A DNA stretch of 64,000 nt from Lateolabrax maculatus (Eukaryota; Chordata; Actinopteri; Acropomatiformes; Lateolabracidae), in NCBI GenBank assembly GCA_031216445.1, contig CM062219.1, positions 13,485,001 through 13,549,000 on the forward strand, written 5' to 3'. The position numbers were made by a program, and so were the translations under genes. Below are positions 24,556 through 37,420 of the stretch, one piece after another (position 1 is the first letter of the stretch; each line of letters opens with the position of its first letter). Under the pieces are notes generated by a model, which saw nothing but the letters and a program-made list of their open reading frames with translations, had not been told where the DNA came from and did no database searches.

Positions 24556-27500
24556 TGAAAACCTCTATTTATGCGTTTTTTATTGCTAGTCCATAATCCA
24601 AATTGATGAATACATCTGCGATTTCTTTTGTCAATAATTACGTATCCTTTCAGAATTATTACTTAATTTTAAAAATTACAACCTGATTAAATAAATGTTC
24701 TCATGTAATCCTTATTTATCCATCAAGAAAAGCATTCATTTTCATTATACAAGGAGCATTTTCTGTGATCAGCATTTGCAGACCATGAAAATGGCATAGC
24801 TTAAAGTCTTAATTTAATCATCTTGGATCCCACTGAAAACTTTCATTTATAGGGAGGACATGGCCATGGCGGTGTACTGTACATAAATGTGGTTATGGAC
24901 AGAACAGAACAATGCAATAAGTCAGATAAAGTCAAAGATGTATCAATAAAAAGTAGGTTACCTTAGGTGAAAAAAGTCCCTTTAATTTCTAATTATACAG
25001 TTTATTTAATTCAACAGCTTAACTCTATTGCCATTTACATATATATACATATTGTGGTTTTAGTAACTATAGGCCAACAGGCTTGGTCTGTTTATGTTCA
25101 CTGGTCCAAAGCAGCTCTGAAATATAATACAGTCTCCGAAAATGTAACCACTTTTTATGATTCTTTCTGAAGTTATTGCAGAACTTCAGTCATCAAAACT
25201 TTTTTATGAGAAGTCAGCAGAAGGCTCACTTGATGCACCAAGTGCTTCATTTTTGGTTATATATTTTAAATGTGTTAGTTGTCCTAATGTAGAAACCACG
25301 GATTTTGCAATGTGTCAAGACTGTAACTGGAATTGATTTATCCATCTGAAATTGACAATTTGCACAAAAACTGAATCTTCACAAGCTGGGTAGAAATTAG
25401 TTTGCTTACTTCTCGTTTTCACTCACAGTATGCATATTAGCTTGGCTTGGACAGCACTGTCTGCTCAAAATGACATCGAACATCTGGTGTCATTGGTACT
25501 CCAGCTGTGACTCTCATTCATACCCGACTGATGTTTCTGTCTGTAGCTTGAGTGTGTTTTTCCTCATCTTTGCTCAGAATTATGTATGTCGTTTACAAAA
25601 CCATTTGGCAAAGTTGTGGCTGCAGTCTCAGACCAGCAGTAAGGTTGTTCAACTTGTCACTTTTTAATCCCTGTCCAGCTGGTCTTGGCTGTATGTACAC
25701 TTTCAGCTCTGCAAGGTTGAGTCTGCGCCCATTGATCTGGAGCCTGAAATTGGTCCAGGGATGTCAGTCTACAAATTGGCTGTAATATATTTAGATAGCA
25801 TTGCTGACCAACACAATATAGATGCTCAAATGTCAGAAATACTTCAGTCATGACTGTAATGTCAACTCTTCAGTCACTGTATGGATGCAGAACCAAATGT
25901 CTCTACTTTGAGGCAGTTTTGCCAACTCACATTAAATCTGGCTATATTTATGCGTGTGACCTGACCCAGTCTGGAAGGTTGTGCTGACTGGATAATGAAC
26001 ACGGATTTGGGTGAGCCTGATCTGGTATCAGTTCTATGGATTTCACACTCATGGGTAAAGACAGCAGCCAGGCAGATCCCGCATCAGTCTCAAAAGCTAT
26101 TTCACCCCAGAGCTAATAAGCACAGGGCACCCGAGACCAGTAGCTCGTCAGCCATTTTTTTCACCTCCAGGGGCGAGTTCTTCTGAACTTTTCGTAACCT
26201 TTAAACTACTTTTTGATTGGAGGTCATGGTCTTTTGGGAAGGTAGTCTCTAATGGGCTCATTTTCTCCCTTCCTCATGGTGACATTTTAGGTCTTCATAT
26301 GTCTGTCACTCCGCTCCCCCTGCTGACTGTAGCTGTCTCTTCCAGCTACAGAGGCTCATCCCCTACTGAGAAAAAGCATTTGGAGCTTCAATCTCATTGT
26401 TAAGTGCTTGGATGTCATCCTCACTGAATATTTGAATTATTTACATTGCAGTGAATTTGTTCTCTTGCTTTTGCTATCTAGAAAATTAGTTTGTGGACTT
26501 TTTTAGGGAGGGTTAAATTAATTTATTCACCAGAGGACCGGGCGAATTTACCTCAAAAAGCATTCTTATGCTTTATTTACAGAAAAAAAAGGTGCCTTTG
26601 AGTGCTCATACACACATACACGGATGATAGAATAAAAAAACATTAGAGACAGAACTGAGAGGAGAGATTTACTGGTGAGTGGTGAATAAAGAGTAAATGA
26701 TAGGACAAATGAGTCATATAACCAAACAGAAAAGCAGCAGCCCACACGTCAGTGAAGACGTGTTGTCCATGACTGTAATTAGCTGAAGAATTAATTGTGT
26801 AGTTGATTGGATGTCCACCCACATCTGTTTGATTGCGTGGATCATGGTAGCTTACAAGTAAAATGGTTTCTGCTGGGATGCTTACAGGTTCTGTTCAGTT
26901 TAAGTAATAGTGTTGTTTTTTAAAAAGATTCTTACCACTAAAATACAATTAATTTGTCATTAGGACTGGCAGTGAAATAAATAATATAATTTCTAGGGAC
27001 TTAACGCCACCCATCCCACATAGCATGTGAGACTATCATCTGTCAGTGGCCATTTGCCATCTCTTGTTGTCCAAATGTGTACCTGGCAGGCAGCAACAGG
27101 ACTAAGCTGTGCCAAGAGAAGGCGTCCGGCCAGACACGTCCTTGACTGAAACCAATAATGCAGCACATATGGTGATGGAAAGAATGAGCACCATTGATGG
27201 CTGAAGAAGCTGTCCCTCTTTGGTCTGGATGTATCGCTTGGCTCGGATCAAAACGAATCTCAAAGTGTACGTTTGTGAAAACCGAAATCAGAGAAAAGAC
27301 CAGATCTAATTCATTGGCCTGAGGCAGTCTACCAAGAAAGACAGAGGAAACATAAAAGAAGGTTTTTTCACTCTACACTCCACTTCTATTGTAAAACTTT
27401 CTAACATCATGCCCCAAATCTCATGCTGTCCTCTCTTTTTCAAATTTTTTGTGCCATTGCTTTAACTTTCATTTATATTTCTTTTTATAGTCAAATGCAA

Positions 27501-28441
27501 TATTGGGCGCAGACTGTAGACTTCTGACCAATTATCTGCCGGGACTAGCTCTAAATTTTGGTATTTATCGCCTGTCCAATTAGTGGCCAAGAACAGAATC
27601 AAATGCAAATGGAGAAAAAGGTTCAAATATGAGTAGTAATGAGTGGTGGTTGGCAGAGGAAAAGATTTTCACGACCATGTAACTACTTCTGTCTTAAATA
27701 CTTTTAATTTAACGTGTTGGCTTATTATTTTTAGATGTCACCATTCAACAAATCAACTTTTACCATGTTCACATGGAGTGAGTCCACAGTGTAACAGGAG
27801 CATCCCTTCAGACAAAAAGCTGCGCACAGATGCATGATTTCCAACCACAGCAAATCTGGTATTGTAAGCTTATAGTAATGCTGCTGTTTTGCACAGCAGC
27901 TTTGCCCAAGTCTTATCAACAACACAGTCGGAAGCGACCCAGAATAGAAATTAGCTCTAACACATTGGCCCGGCAGTCACTCAGAAACCACAAAGCCCCT
28001 TGGGAAGGCAGTCACACCCCAACAAGCTCAGCATTGTTCAAAATCCTCACCAATTTCCTTCATATGTATGTCCCACGCTGTGATCCCCTCAATAGATACA
28101 GTAGTTGGCCCATTCATTCTGTCTTGTGCTATTCTGCTACACAAGTACTTTTTGATCATTTTGATTTGGAAAAAGATCGCTTTGTCGTTGTGACAGGTGT
28201 TAATTTTCCCAGCTTCAGACTGCTGCCAGCACTCCCAGGGGAAATTCTTCCAGATTCCAAATTCACTCTTTATACTGAACTCAGCAGCAACTTTGTCAGA
28301 CTTAATGACGTTTCTTTTATTTGATGGAATTGATAAATAAAATCAAAACCGAACAAAAAAAGTGGCAGAAAAAGATTGGTCAGTACTGCAGCCTGCTTTA
28401 TTCTGTAGCTGTAATCGTTTTCTTCCCTCACTGTTGTGTGC
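24556..28441. other. Non-coding stretch, no gene seen
   Basis: Contains the longest open frame of the window, 27830-28324 (+), 164 codons. It has no recognised domain and no codon or splice evidence. The rest is AT-rich DNA without terminal repeats or retroelement signatures. Confidence 0.6.
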
Positions 28442-28470
28442 CACACACACACACACACACACACCCACAC
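28442..28470. repeat. (CA)n microsatellite with one CCC interruption
   Basis: CA dinucleotides interrupted once near the 3' end. Confidence 0.93.
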
Positions 28471-28909
28471 ATAAACAGGCTCTTCCTATCTCCACATCAA
28501 GGTGTATTCTAAATTAAAGATGCCAGAATATAACACTGGTAATATCAAAGCAACATCAAGGCAGTGCAAACACATTACAGAATGCAAATGCTACTGAGTG
28601 ATGATAAACAATGAGCCCAAAGACATAGAGGTCACAACTCTACTATACTACTAAAAAACTATACACTTGATTGAATAACTAACAATTAGTGTATATCATG
28701 AACAGAATTAAAATTGAAGTATCAGGTAATGTAGGTCACTTTAAGCATTTAAAACAAACTGAATAAACATATGATGCATTGTGCAGGGCTTCACTGACTA
28801 TGATGACCACTTACAAACATAGACGCCTGTTTTTTTTATTGAGTCCAGAACTACACTCCCAATTTAGTCAAAATCACTGTACATTTGATTTTACACACAT
28901 GACACGTTA

Positions 28910-29112
28910 CTCCATCTAACCATTCTCTATTCCGTAGAGACTGACAACCATTCACGCTCACATTCACACCTACGAGTCACCAATGAACCTGGGCTGCATG
29001 TCTTTGGACTGTGGGCGGAAGCCATAGTTGGAGAGAATCCATGCAAACACAGGGAGAAAGGCCCCACCCGACCAGAAGGTTCAAACCCGGAACCCGTCTT
29101 GCTGTGCTAAAC
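28910..29112. repeat. Dispersed teleost repeat (TCTTTGGACTGTGGG type), partial
   Basis: Recognisable ordered blocks: CAACCATTCACGCTCACATT, CATGTCTTTGGACTGTGGG, a CATGCAAACACAGGGAGAA-like block, GAAAGGCCCC and AACCCGGAACCCGTCTTGCTG. This series is widespread in fish genomes. The copy lacks the middle of its first half, where CTCCATCTAACCATTCTCTA passes straight to GACTGACAACC. It also explains the 60-codon minus-strand frame at 28977-29159, which is not a gene. I recall the repeat but cannot place it in a class with certainty. Confidence 0.65.
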
Positions 29113-32100
29113 ACACAGATTAATAAATAGTCTTGAATGAGTGTTACCTGATAGTGCAAGTGAACAAAGATGCATGTGGCTGTATGACATGTATGTATCT
29201 CTAATAATTATGAAAAACATGATCGATAAAAGAAGTACTGACAGAAGAAAATGAGAAAACGCAAGCAGTGGGTTTCTACTTGTAGCAAAGTTCCCTTAAA
29301 TCCGGAAAAATTAAATATTTTAACTTTCTGAACAGGAGCTCAATTTTCCCCCTCACATAATTCCTATGGGATCAGAGCAAAAAGCTGTCGCACTAAAATC
29401 CGACACTAAAAGACTCTGCCTCAGTCATATTTCTGTGTGAACAGCGTTAAAGACCTCTGTGCTCCTCCCTTTCATACACTCTTGTCTGTCATCTCCACTT
29501 TCCTCTGCTCTTTTTATTTTCATTTTATGTCCTCTCTTCCTCATGAATTCACTGGATCGCATAGCTGATATCCTCCCAGCAGCCCTGTTATCAGGACATT
29601 TTCAGTGGTGTGGTTGAAAATAGAAGGAAGTGGTTGGCAGGTTGCCCTGCTGTTGTCACCTCTGGCTACAGATAAAAATTCCTGCAGCAGCCCATGTGAC
29701 CATATGGGTAGTTGCAAGACTTAAAGCACTTTATTTTACTGACATTATTTCTGACTAATGTTGAAAATGAATGTTCTCATTCTTAGTTGAGACTCTTACA
29801 AGAGTAAAACAATAATTAAGTGCTCTTTCCCCTTTTGATGGAACCACTGAAGGAAATACAAAATTGCTCTCTCAAGTCTGCATAATCGTTTTAGTTTAGT
29901 GACACTTAAAAAACATCTTACAATAAGATAACGTACAATAAATATTTATTTAGTGGCACTGAGGCAGTATGAGACAAGTGCCTAAGATAACAATAACTCA
30001 AAAGATTAACCATACAATATATGTAATATATAAAATATAATATAAAATAATTCACTCTATTTACCCCATCTTTTGTCTTTATGGCCATTTCTGCCCTCTA
30101 AGTTTGTGATGCTAAATTTTATTTTAAATTGGAGCTTTACCTGCACGTTCATCTCAGCCTGTAGCCCCTGCATGACATCAGAGCAAATGCAGGCCTCGAA
30201 ATAGATCTCTGTGAAGCTTTTGAGCAAAAAGATACTGTAAAAGTTTTTGTGCTGTCTGAGAGGATGTCATGTAGTCATCATAGTCAGGGTAACATTCCCT
30301 TTCTTTACTGTAGAATCTTGCACCTTCCACTGCACAAATGTCCTCTCAAGTGATGTCTTTAAAGACTTCAGAATTCTATACAGATTCATGAATAATCATA
30401 GCAAAAATTAATGGAACTTTTGGATCCTGTTTGCCCTCGTTCTGTTGCTCAAACTGGTGAATTAATTTAGAGTATGCACCGCTGAATTTTAAGCACCGTG
30501 TTTAAGCAAGTCTTCAACAGTCATACAGTCTATCTACTGCTTTCTCTCATTTTCAGTCTAATTCAATGGATGCGTTAATGGTCTGACACACAGATTACAT
30601 ACATTAACAAAGCTGAGAAAATGAAATATATTCAAAAGAGATCAGTTATGTGAAATGTTATTCATTCAGTGTTTCTCCCATTTGAGTAACAACTCATTAT
30701 GCAGCTAAAATTGCTAATTAATTCTTCTCACTACATAAATAGGAAATTCAGAAGAAAGTAAATTGGAAAACTCAGGGTGTATTTTCCTCACTTTTTCAAA
30801 GTAACATCACAACGTTGTGGGAAGTGAAATCTTGTCTTTTTGCCTCTGTAGCGGCAAAATTAACACAGCCTGGCAGGTCTGCATCTGTCAGCAGTGTGAA
30901 TATTTAGTAGCGAAACCCTGTCAGAGGGAGAATGGAAAAACATGGTTATCAACAACAATAACACACTGTCATCAACAAAAAACACATTTGATTGCATGTT
31001 TGTGTCCTGCAGAGTGAGAACTGCAGTAGATTTTTGCTGATGCTCCAAAGAGAACGAAAACAGAGCCTCCCTGTCTCATGTCTTAAAACTGGTTGAAGAA
31101 GCTATAGTTTTACATTTTAAATGTATATATTTTGCCAACTCATCTGGCACAGTATTTAAAAAAAACGTCATGCTCCACGTAATTGTTAAGCTGTTGAGGG
31201 TTTATGATTTTTGTCTGAATTTTTTCTTAATTTCATTCAGTGTGCACGTTTGGCAAAACCTCAGAGGGACTTAAGGTTGAAACTAATTAATTTACTTGTT
31301 AATGGAGAGTAAAGGAAGTGAAGATGAGTCTGAAGGACCTGGAGTATACAGTATGTTTGTTGCCAATGTTAAATGTCAAATTTGTTATTATAAAATTGCT
31401 TTAAGTAATCAAGTCAATTTTTCCGCACTGGAAGTGTTCCCAATGCCAAAATGTAATTATAGCTTTTTTTATTGATAAACAAAACAATATGACACGGCAA
31501 TGTATATAAGCACCACCATTTTTTTTCCCTGGTCTAAATATTTATAACTATTATAGCTTGATGGAAAAAACGGCATGACTTAAGAAAATGTGGTATATGG
31601 CATGCTCATGTAATCAATACTGCAGCACTTTAGGCTCAGTTTGCTGCATTTTTATCATTCATGGTGACAACATCATCATCAATGACATGAGTGGATGGGA
31701 GGAATAGGATAGATGAGAAGAAAGGATAATATGTCTTTCAGGCCAACAGACAGCAGCCTGCCAAAACCCGATCAGCCTCTTAGTCTCTCGGGGGCTAAAT
31801 TCAAAGCTTTTCCCTTTACATACAGAAATATTTTGTTTTGGTCCAGATTCACCGCCCAACTGCCACATCTATGAAGACTTGCCCAGGAGTGTATGCTGAC
31901 ACTGTTCCCAGGTGTCTTGGCTGAGCTCTAAGCTTATTGGAGAGTAGAATACCATTTCTGTCTGTGTGCCAACTGTTTCCCACTCACAGGTTGTAGTGAG
32001 TGCTGTGAACCTTTTCTTCTGATCTGTCATGGGTCATGGATCATCACGGACTGAGTTTTAATATATGCAATTTATGAAGAATATCCATGTCACTGCCTTA

Positions 32101-33362
32101 GAAAATATGTACAAATGTAATGCAGCTCTTAAAAAATGAATCTGATATCTCTCAGAATCAGCAGCAGTGATAGAATATTTATTTTGACGAGTGCTTTTTT
32201 CAGGTTGTATTCATATTTAAGAGTGTTCACGAGCTATGCCCTGTAGGCTTTCTGAATACATTAGTGATTATTTTCAGATATTATTATCAAGAAGTACAAG
32301 TCCTTTATCTCTTTGCTCTCAACATAAAAAAGAGAATCTTTTAATTTTGCTTTTTTTTACTACGTTTAAAAAAACAAATACAGGCAGGTGGGTCCTTCCC
32401 TCTGCTGATTTCCATCCTATTTCCTATTTTGTCACACTAAGAAAATGATATCTAACATGTAGAGGATAATCTGAGGATAATGTTTAAAAGAACAATCAGT
32501 AAAATTTTCTGCCAGGGGTTTACTGCCCTGCTAATGTATACTGGGATACAAGGTTAATGTTTTTTTACCTTGTATCCCTCTTAGAAAAAAAAAAAAAATT
32601 GTTCTTGTGTACCACACCAAGTTTCTATCTCTGAGTTTGTTGAGTTCTTACAAGTTTCACCATCTGACAGGGTCTGATCCACTGTAGGAGAAGGATACTG
32701 AAATTTGCATGTTCTCACTTGGACAATCAGGGCGAACAAGGATGAGTAAGGGCACACTGAGCTCCCCTGCCACGATCCAGGACCCCCATGGTTTTTTGGG
32801 TGTGCAGCAGTGGTGGGATTTGCTCTGCAGATAAGAAAGTAGAAAAAGAACACAATGGTAAAGAGATTCACAATTCCTGACCCACTACAACCAATGACCT
32901 TCAGCATACTCTCCAGACTCCACCTGCAACTACTCCGAAGAAGGACGACACCCTCTGCCAACTTCAGGGTTGTGAGGTTACAGGCTTATTTCTTGTCACT
33001 TGTGACCCTGGTGCTAATACATACGGCAGACATGTCTATCCTGCTATGTGACTAACTAAGGCTTCATTATGGCCCAAAATTCTTGAAATGTCTTGTTGAG
33101 GTTACCACTATGAAATAATAGCAGTTAGCATAATAAAAAGAAACATTGTGGATAAAATGCATGGTTAGAGGCAAATAGTTAGCAGTATAGTGCAATGCAA
33201 TGGTAACATATGAGATACATTGAAAAGAGTTTTGAAAAGGCTAAAAACTAAAAATGTGTGCAAATGCATATGCACAATTTTGTACAATCAAGTATCTTCT
33301 GACTTTGGGGATTGTTTTATTGCATGACTCATGAGCAGAGCTACTTTATGTTCCCAGTCTCA
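29113..33362. other. Non-coding stretch, no gene seen
   Basis: AT-rich, especially 29930-30060. Includes the perfect hairpin at 32543-32578 and an A13 run at 32585-32597. The 126-codon minus frame at 32581-32961 has a hydrophobic stretch near its middle but no recognised family and no gene context. Confidence 0.6.
32543..32578. other. Perfect 12-bp inverted repeat (hairpin)
   Basis: The arm GGGATACAAGGT (32543-32554) and its exact complement (32567-32578) flank a 12-nt loop that ends in T7. The poly(A) run at 32585 follows seven bases later. Confidence 0.75.
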
Positions 33363-33812
33363 TTGACTACGCTTACATGCACCCGAGTAACAATGTTACT
33401 CAGGTTTCAGGAGCATTTTTTGGACATGTATACAACGCAATATGCGTTTCAATTGGGATTTTTACTGCAGTTACAACACACGGCCTCTTGCCTCTTTACG
33501 GTCAGCTCTGTGTGTTGTAAACAAATCAACTAGCCAGTCTGCACAGCTGGAGTAGAGATGCATTCCCAAAAGAAAAGCCTATATTTCTGGTTGGAAGGAC
33601 AAACATTTTGAAAGACTTTTGCATATGCACCATAGGACGTACGTCATGGTGGCTAGTTTTACTTTAATAAAGTATGCACGGCTGCATGTAAATGGGAATA
33701 TTAGTGGAGTATTAATTTTCATCAGAAATGTAAACAGCTAAGCAGGAATAGTGTCTTTTTCAGAATACGGGCAAAAACCAGAATATGTTGTCGTGCATGT
33801 AAACATAGTCAA
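33363..33812. mobile_element. 450-bp non-autonomous DNA transposon (TTGACTA termini)
   Basis: Terminal inverted repeats match at 18 of 20 positions: TTGACTACGCTTACATGCAC on the left, and TTGACTATGTTTACATGCAC on the right read from the minus strand. Just inside the left end, GAGTAACAATGTTACTC (33385-33401) forms a 7-bp stem. Such sub-terminal stems, and the 'tacatgcac' termini, are familiar from fish MITEs. There is no transposase; the 73-codon frame at 33312-33533 runs across the left end and is a chance frame. No clear target duplication remains, so the superfamily is left open. Confidence 0.7.
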
Positions 33813-35856
33813 CCTTAGTGATGAGTTGTTTTAAACCCAATCATCCATTTTGTATTTTCAAGCTAATCATCAAAAGTTTCAGTAGACTGCACCTGCAAAA
33901 TGTATGAGCCCTGAGCAAACTCTGGATATGAATTACAAGTGGATTTCTTTGTATTCTGGGATTGGCACTGTGGATGTGGTAGTTGCTGTGTATTTTAAAA
34001 TTATAGCCAGACCCTTGGTGTATTCATCCCGACACTTGATGGCATTTGGTGCCAACAAATTACTATCAACAAATTATGATACACTGTGTGACAGAAAGAT
34101 GAGGTATGGCAGAATGTAACACCAAAAGACTAATGCCAATTTAATGAAGCAAGGGTACATTTGACCATCAAAAAAGATAAACTAAATGACATGGTATCTT
34201 ACAATCCACATTGGTGCACTTTCTAAATTAGATCAATGCAGAAATGTATCCTTGTCATCCCCCAGAGTTATTGTTTAAAGTCCTGGTCCTTGCACAGAGA
34301 GACGTCCCCTAACAATTGTCCAATAAAAAAAAAAAACAATCACAATCTTATAGACCATTAAAATGTTGCTTAATCACCCAATAATGAATACTAAACTCAG
34401 ATATGGTTTTAAGCTTTTTAACTAGTCCCTGAGAAAGAACAAGGGATAGGGATGGCTCTAAATATCTCCAAATTCTTATTTTGACCTAAAGCTTTAGAAA
34501 AAACATAATTATAACTAATTATAATCTATAATATATACTACATGCTGTAAAAAAGCATTTATAAGCAGGTACAGAGACTTAATTTTAGTTCTGTTAACCC
34601 TAGGTACAACATTTGTACATCATTTATCATGCAGTTAATTAAAACATAGTTTCAAACATAATGTTTTCAAAAAGAAACACTGGGCTCAGTCATGACTAAA
34701 TTGTCTTTCTCTCCATCTGTAAGCTCTCATTTTGCAATGCCATTCATAGAAGGCAATGTGTTTTCTTCCACAAGGCAGACAGACATTGTGTCCGTGGGTG
34801 ACACAAATTTAGCATTGTCCTGTAGTTGCCTCTTGTCGCCATTGTAGTTACTATTAAGTAAAAGCTACTTTAGTTTGTAAGTAAAGTGTTACCTACATTA
34901 CATATATTACTTCTTCAAAAGCACTTTTAAATAGATTCACATAAAGTTAAGTCATCCTTATAATGATTATGATTATTAAAAAACAGAGATTACAAAATGA
35001 TAAAATGCAAAGGGCTTAGACTTTCTGGAGGAAATAAAACTCTTTTTCTGAGAGAAACACATTGCTATGCTCTCCCAGTGCACCTGATATGGAAATGCAC
35101 ATCTGTGACATCTGACAATTCATTGGAAAATTCATTCACACTAAAAATAAAGTTCAAAGTCCCCCTAATATAAACCTCCTCCCCACCTTCTTGTTGCTGC
35201 GGTACTTACTTGATACATGTCTTGTGAGCAATGATGGATGCTTGAAGCCAATGTCTCATGTCCATCAACCTTTTTAAAATATTGGATAAGCAACTTAGTC
35301 AATTATCTTGTCCAGGACTATGTAAACACACTTGCTGTTTTCTTCACTACAGTCAAGTTGGATAGAATGATCAGTTATTGCTCTTTTTGGGTGTTCTGGG
35401 AAGCACTGAGGATTTATACTTTTCAGGAGGCTTCGATCGCTGACATTTTCTATGTATATTATGGGGTTATCTTACAGGTCTGTCAGTCTTATTGCATGAC
35501 TGACAATATGTTTATTTATGGCAGTAGACCTTGTTCTGTGTACTTGTAAAATCTACGCCTCCTTCGTACTCCGTGTCTGCCTCTTCCTTTTTCCTCTTTC
35601 ATCTTCATCACATCCTCCTCCCTCTTCCTGTGGAGGTGTCCTTGATGATTTCCACAGCCCCTCCTCTCGTGCCACTCCTGGAGTCTCTGCTGCTGTCTAA
35701 CAAAGTAAAATATAGGCAAATTTAGAAGACTGGTTAGCATGGGAGTCAGGATCTGGGCACGCTCAAAGACCCAGTGCACATAATTCATCAAAATTAACAT
35801 CAGTTATAACGCTGCAGTGCCATAAGCACTCCTAAATTGTTTGCTCTCTCCCACTG

Positions 35857-35857
<1 letters not shown>
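33813..35857. other. Non-coding stretch, no gene seen
   Basis: AT-rich. GTAAGTAAAGTGTTACC at 34877-34893 is, on the minus strand, 15/17 identical to the left terminus of the transposon at 20.9 kb and may be the end of a related, otherwise unrecognisable copy. Confidence 0.55.

Positions 35858-35926
<69 letters not shown>
35858..35926. repeat. (CA)n microsatellite, 69 bp
   Basis: Long CA tract with one CCC interruption, the longest CA array in the window. Confidence 0.96.
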
Positions 35927-35928
<2 letters not shown>

Positions 35929-37174
35929 TGTCCCTATTCCAATTCAGGAACAAAGACGACGTGATATGAGGGACTTTGTTGGAATTACAAAGAAGTTTAT
36001 AAATTATAGTCTGGCACTACATTATGACACTCTATCTGGCGAAATGTCAGATGACCAACTGATGTCAGGAAGCCTCATACATCAATGCTTCAGTGTTTAT
36101 TCTCCAACTAAAACTTGAAGCTTAATTCCAGTACATCTTCACCTCTGATAAAAAGCAATACCTAGTTATGTTTAATATCTGCTTTATTTGAGCTATGAAG
36201 ATGCGGCTTTGGTGTAACTTGCGTTAAGTGTCTATAGGCTGCTGAAGTGAAATGGCAGCAGAAGTCTGTCACTCACATCATAATTTCCCTGGCTGTTGCC
36301 TGGCTATGTAATGTTAATGTAACTTTCAATCACCTCTGTCAATATTCCTCTTTCCTCACACCATTAAGATTTTTATTTGAAACGCAAGTAGACTAGTGCA
36401 TCTGTCATGCTGACGCAACTTCTTCTGAGTCAATTTCTGAAGACACACACCCATTTCAAGTAGCACCTAAGAAAACTGACATTTTTCTTCATGTTTAAAG
36501 CATGGTGGCTGAAATATTCATGTGTCAGACAGCATGTCACTTTAGTCATTACGGTAAAGGCATTTTTCAAAATATATTTTCCATCATGTTGTGTTCTATA
36601 TTGATATTTCTAGTCAAAAGTATGGAATGAAGTGTGAAAATATCATATAAACTCCTACTGTTTAACTACTGTTCTTGTAGTTTTTGAAGCAGAAAGTATT
36701 TTAAAAGCGCAGTAAGCTCAAACCACCCAGCTTAGATTATTTCAACTATTGTTTGGTGCTTAAAAGCAAGTGTTAAAACAGTTTTTGCGTAATAGAGTAC
36801 TTTTTTTTTTTCTTTGAATTTTGTCATTTCCATCAGCCTTTTCTAATGCAATACTTCAAAATATGCATAAACATGCTTGTAGATGAATGAATGATGAACC
36901 CATGTATGTTGCAAAAATCAAATACAAAGTAAAGAGTACCACTTGCGCCAATAAAAAAGACATGAGATGGATAATGAAAAGGGAACTGTGTGCTTGTGCA
37001 CCTCCCAGTCTAGCCCAGGCTAGCAAAATGAGTAACACTTGGTCAGGAAGTATTGTCTCCAACAGATGACACAATAACAGAGGTAGTGATGGAATGTCCC
37101 ATATATTACTGATTTATCTGGCACATTGTTTATTTGCCCTTGTCATATCAATAGTTTGCTTTTTGAGGAAATAT
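35927..37174. other. Non-coding stretch, no gene seen
   Basis: AT-rich. No repeats, terminal structures or meaningful frames were recognised. Confidence 0.6.
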
Positions 37175-37420
37175 TTCAGCACACATGATGAATTATTGAG
37201 GCCACTTGAGGCTGTCTCCAGAAGTGAGTCAAACCCCATAGACCCCCATGTTAAACAGCCCACCTTTACAGCAGAAATAAACATGTTTACACCCTGGTAC
37301 AAACAACAGTGTTGGTCTCTATAGCTAATTTCCCCATGACAACTGCACAGGGTCTGAATTTTATAACTTACCCGTAATATTTACCCCCTCACTTTTTCAA
37401 ATGGATGTAACAAATGCATG
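37175..37420. repeat. Dispersed teleost repeat (CCACTTGAGGCTG type)
   Basis: Ordered blocks CCACTTGAGGCTGTCTCCAG, GTGAGTCAAACCCCATAGAC, TTTACAGCAGAAATAAACATG, GGTCTCTATAGCTAATTTCC and CATGACAACTGCACAGG recall an interspersed sequence common in percomorph genomes. It has no coding capacity. The class is unknown and the borders are approximate. The small frames on both strands here belong to the repeat. Confidence 0.55.

Noticed and set aside
27830..28324. Longest open frame, 164 codons, plus strand
   Set aside because: With stops at roughly 6% of codons, a frame of this length is expected about once by chance in six frames of 64 kb. It has no recognised domain, no splice context and shows no codon bias that I can see.
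28977..29159. 60-codon minus frame
   Set aside because: Explained by the dispersed teleost repeat at 28910-29112.
32581..32961. 126-codon minus frame with a hydrophobic stretch
   Set aside because: Ends in a poly-phenylalanine stretch made by an A13 run on the plus strand. It has no family resemblance.
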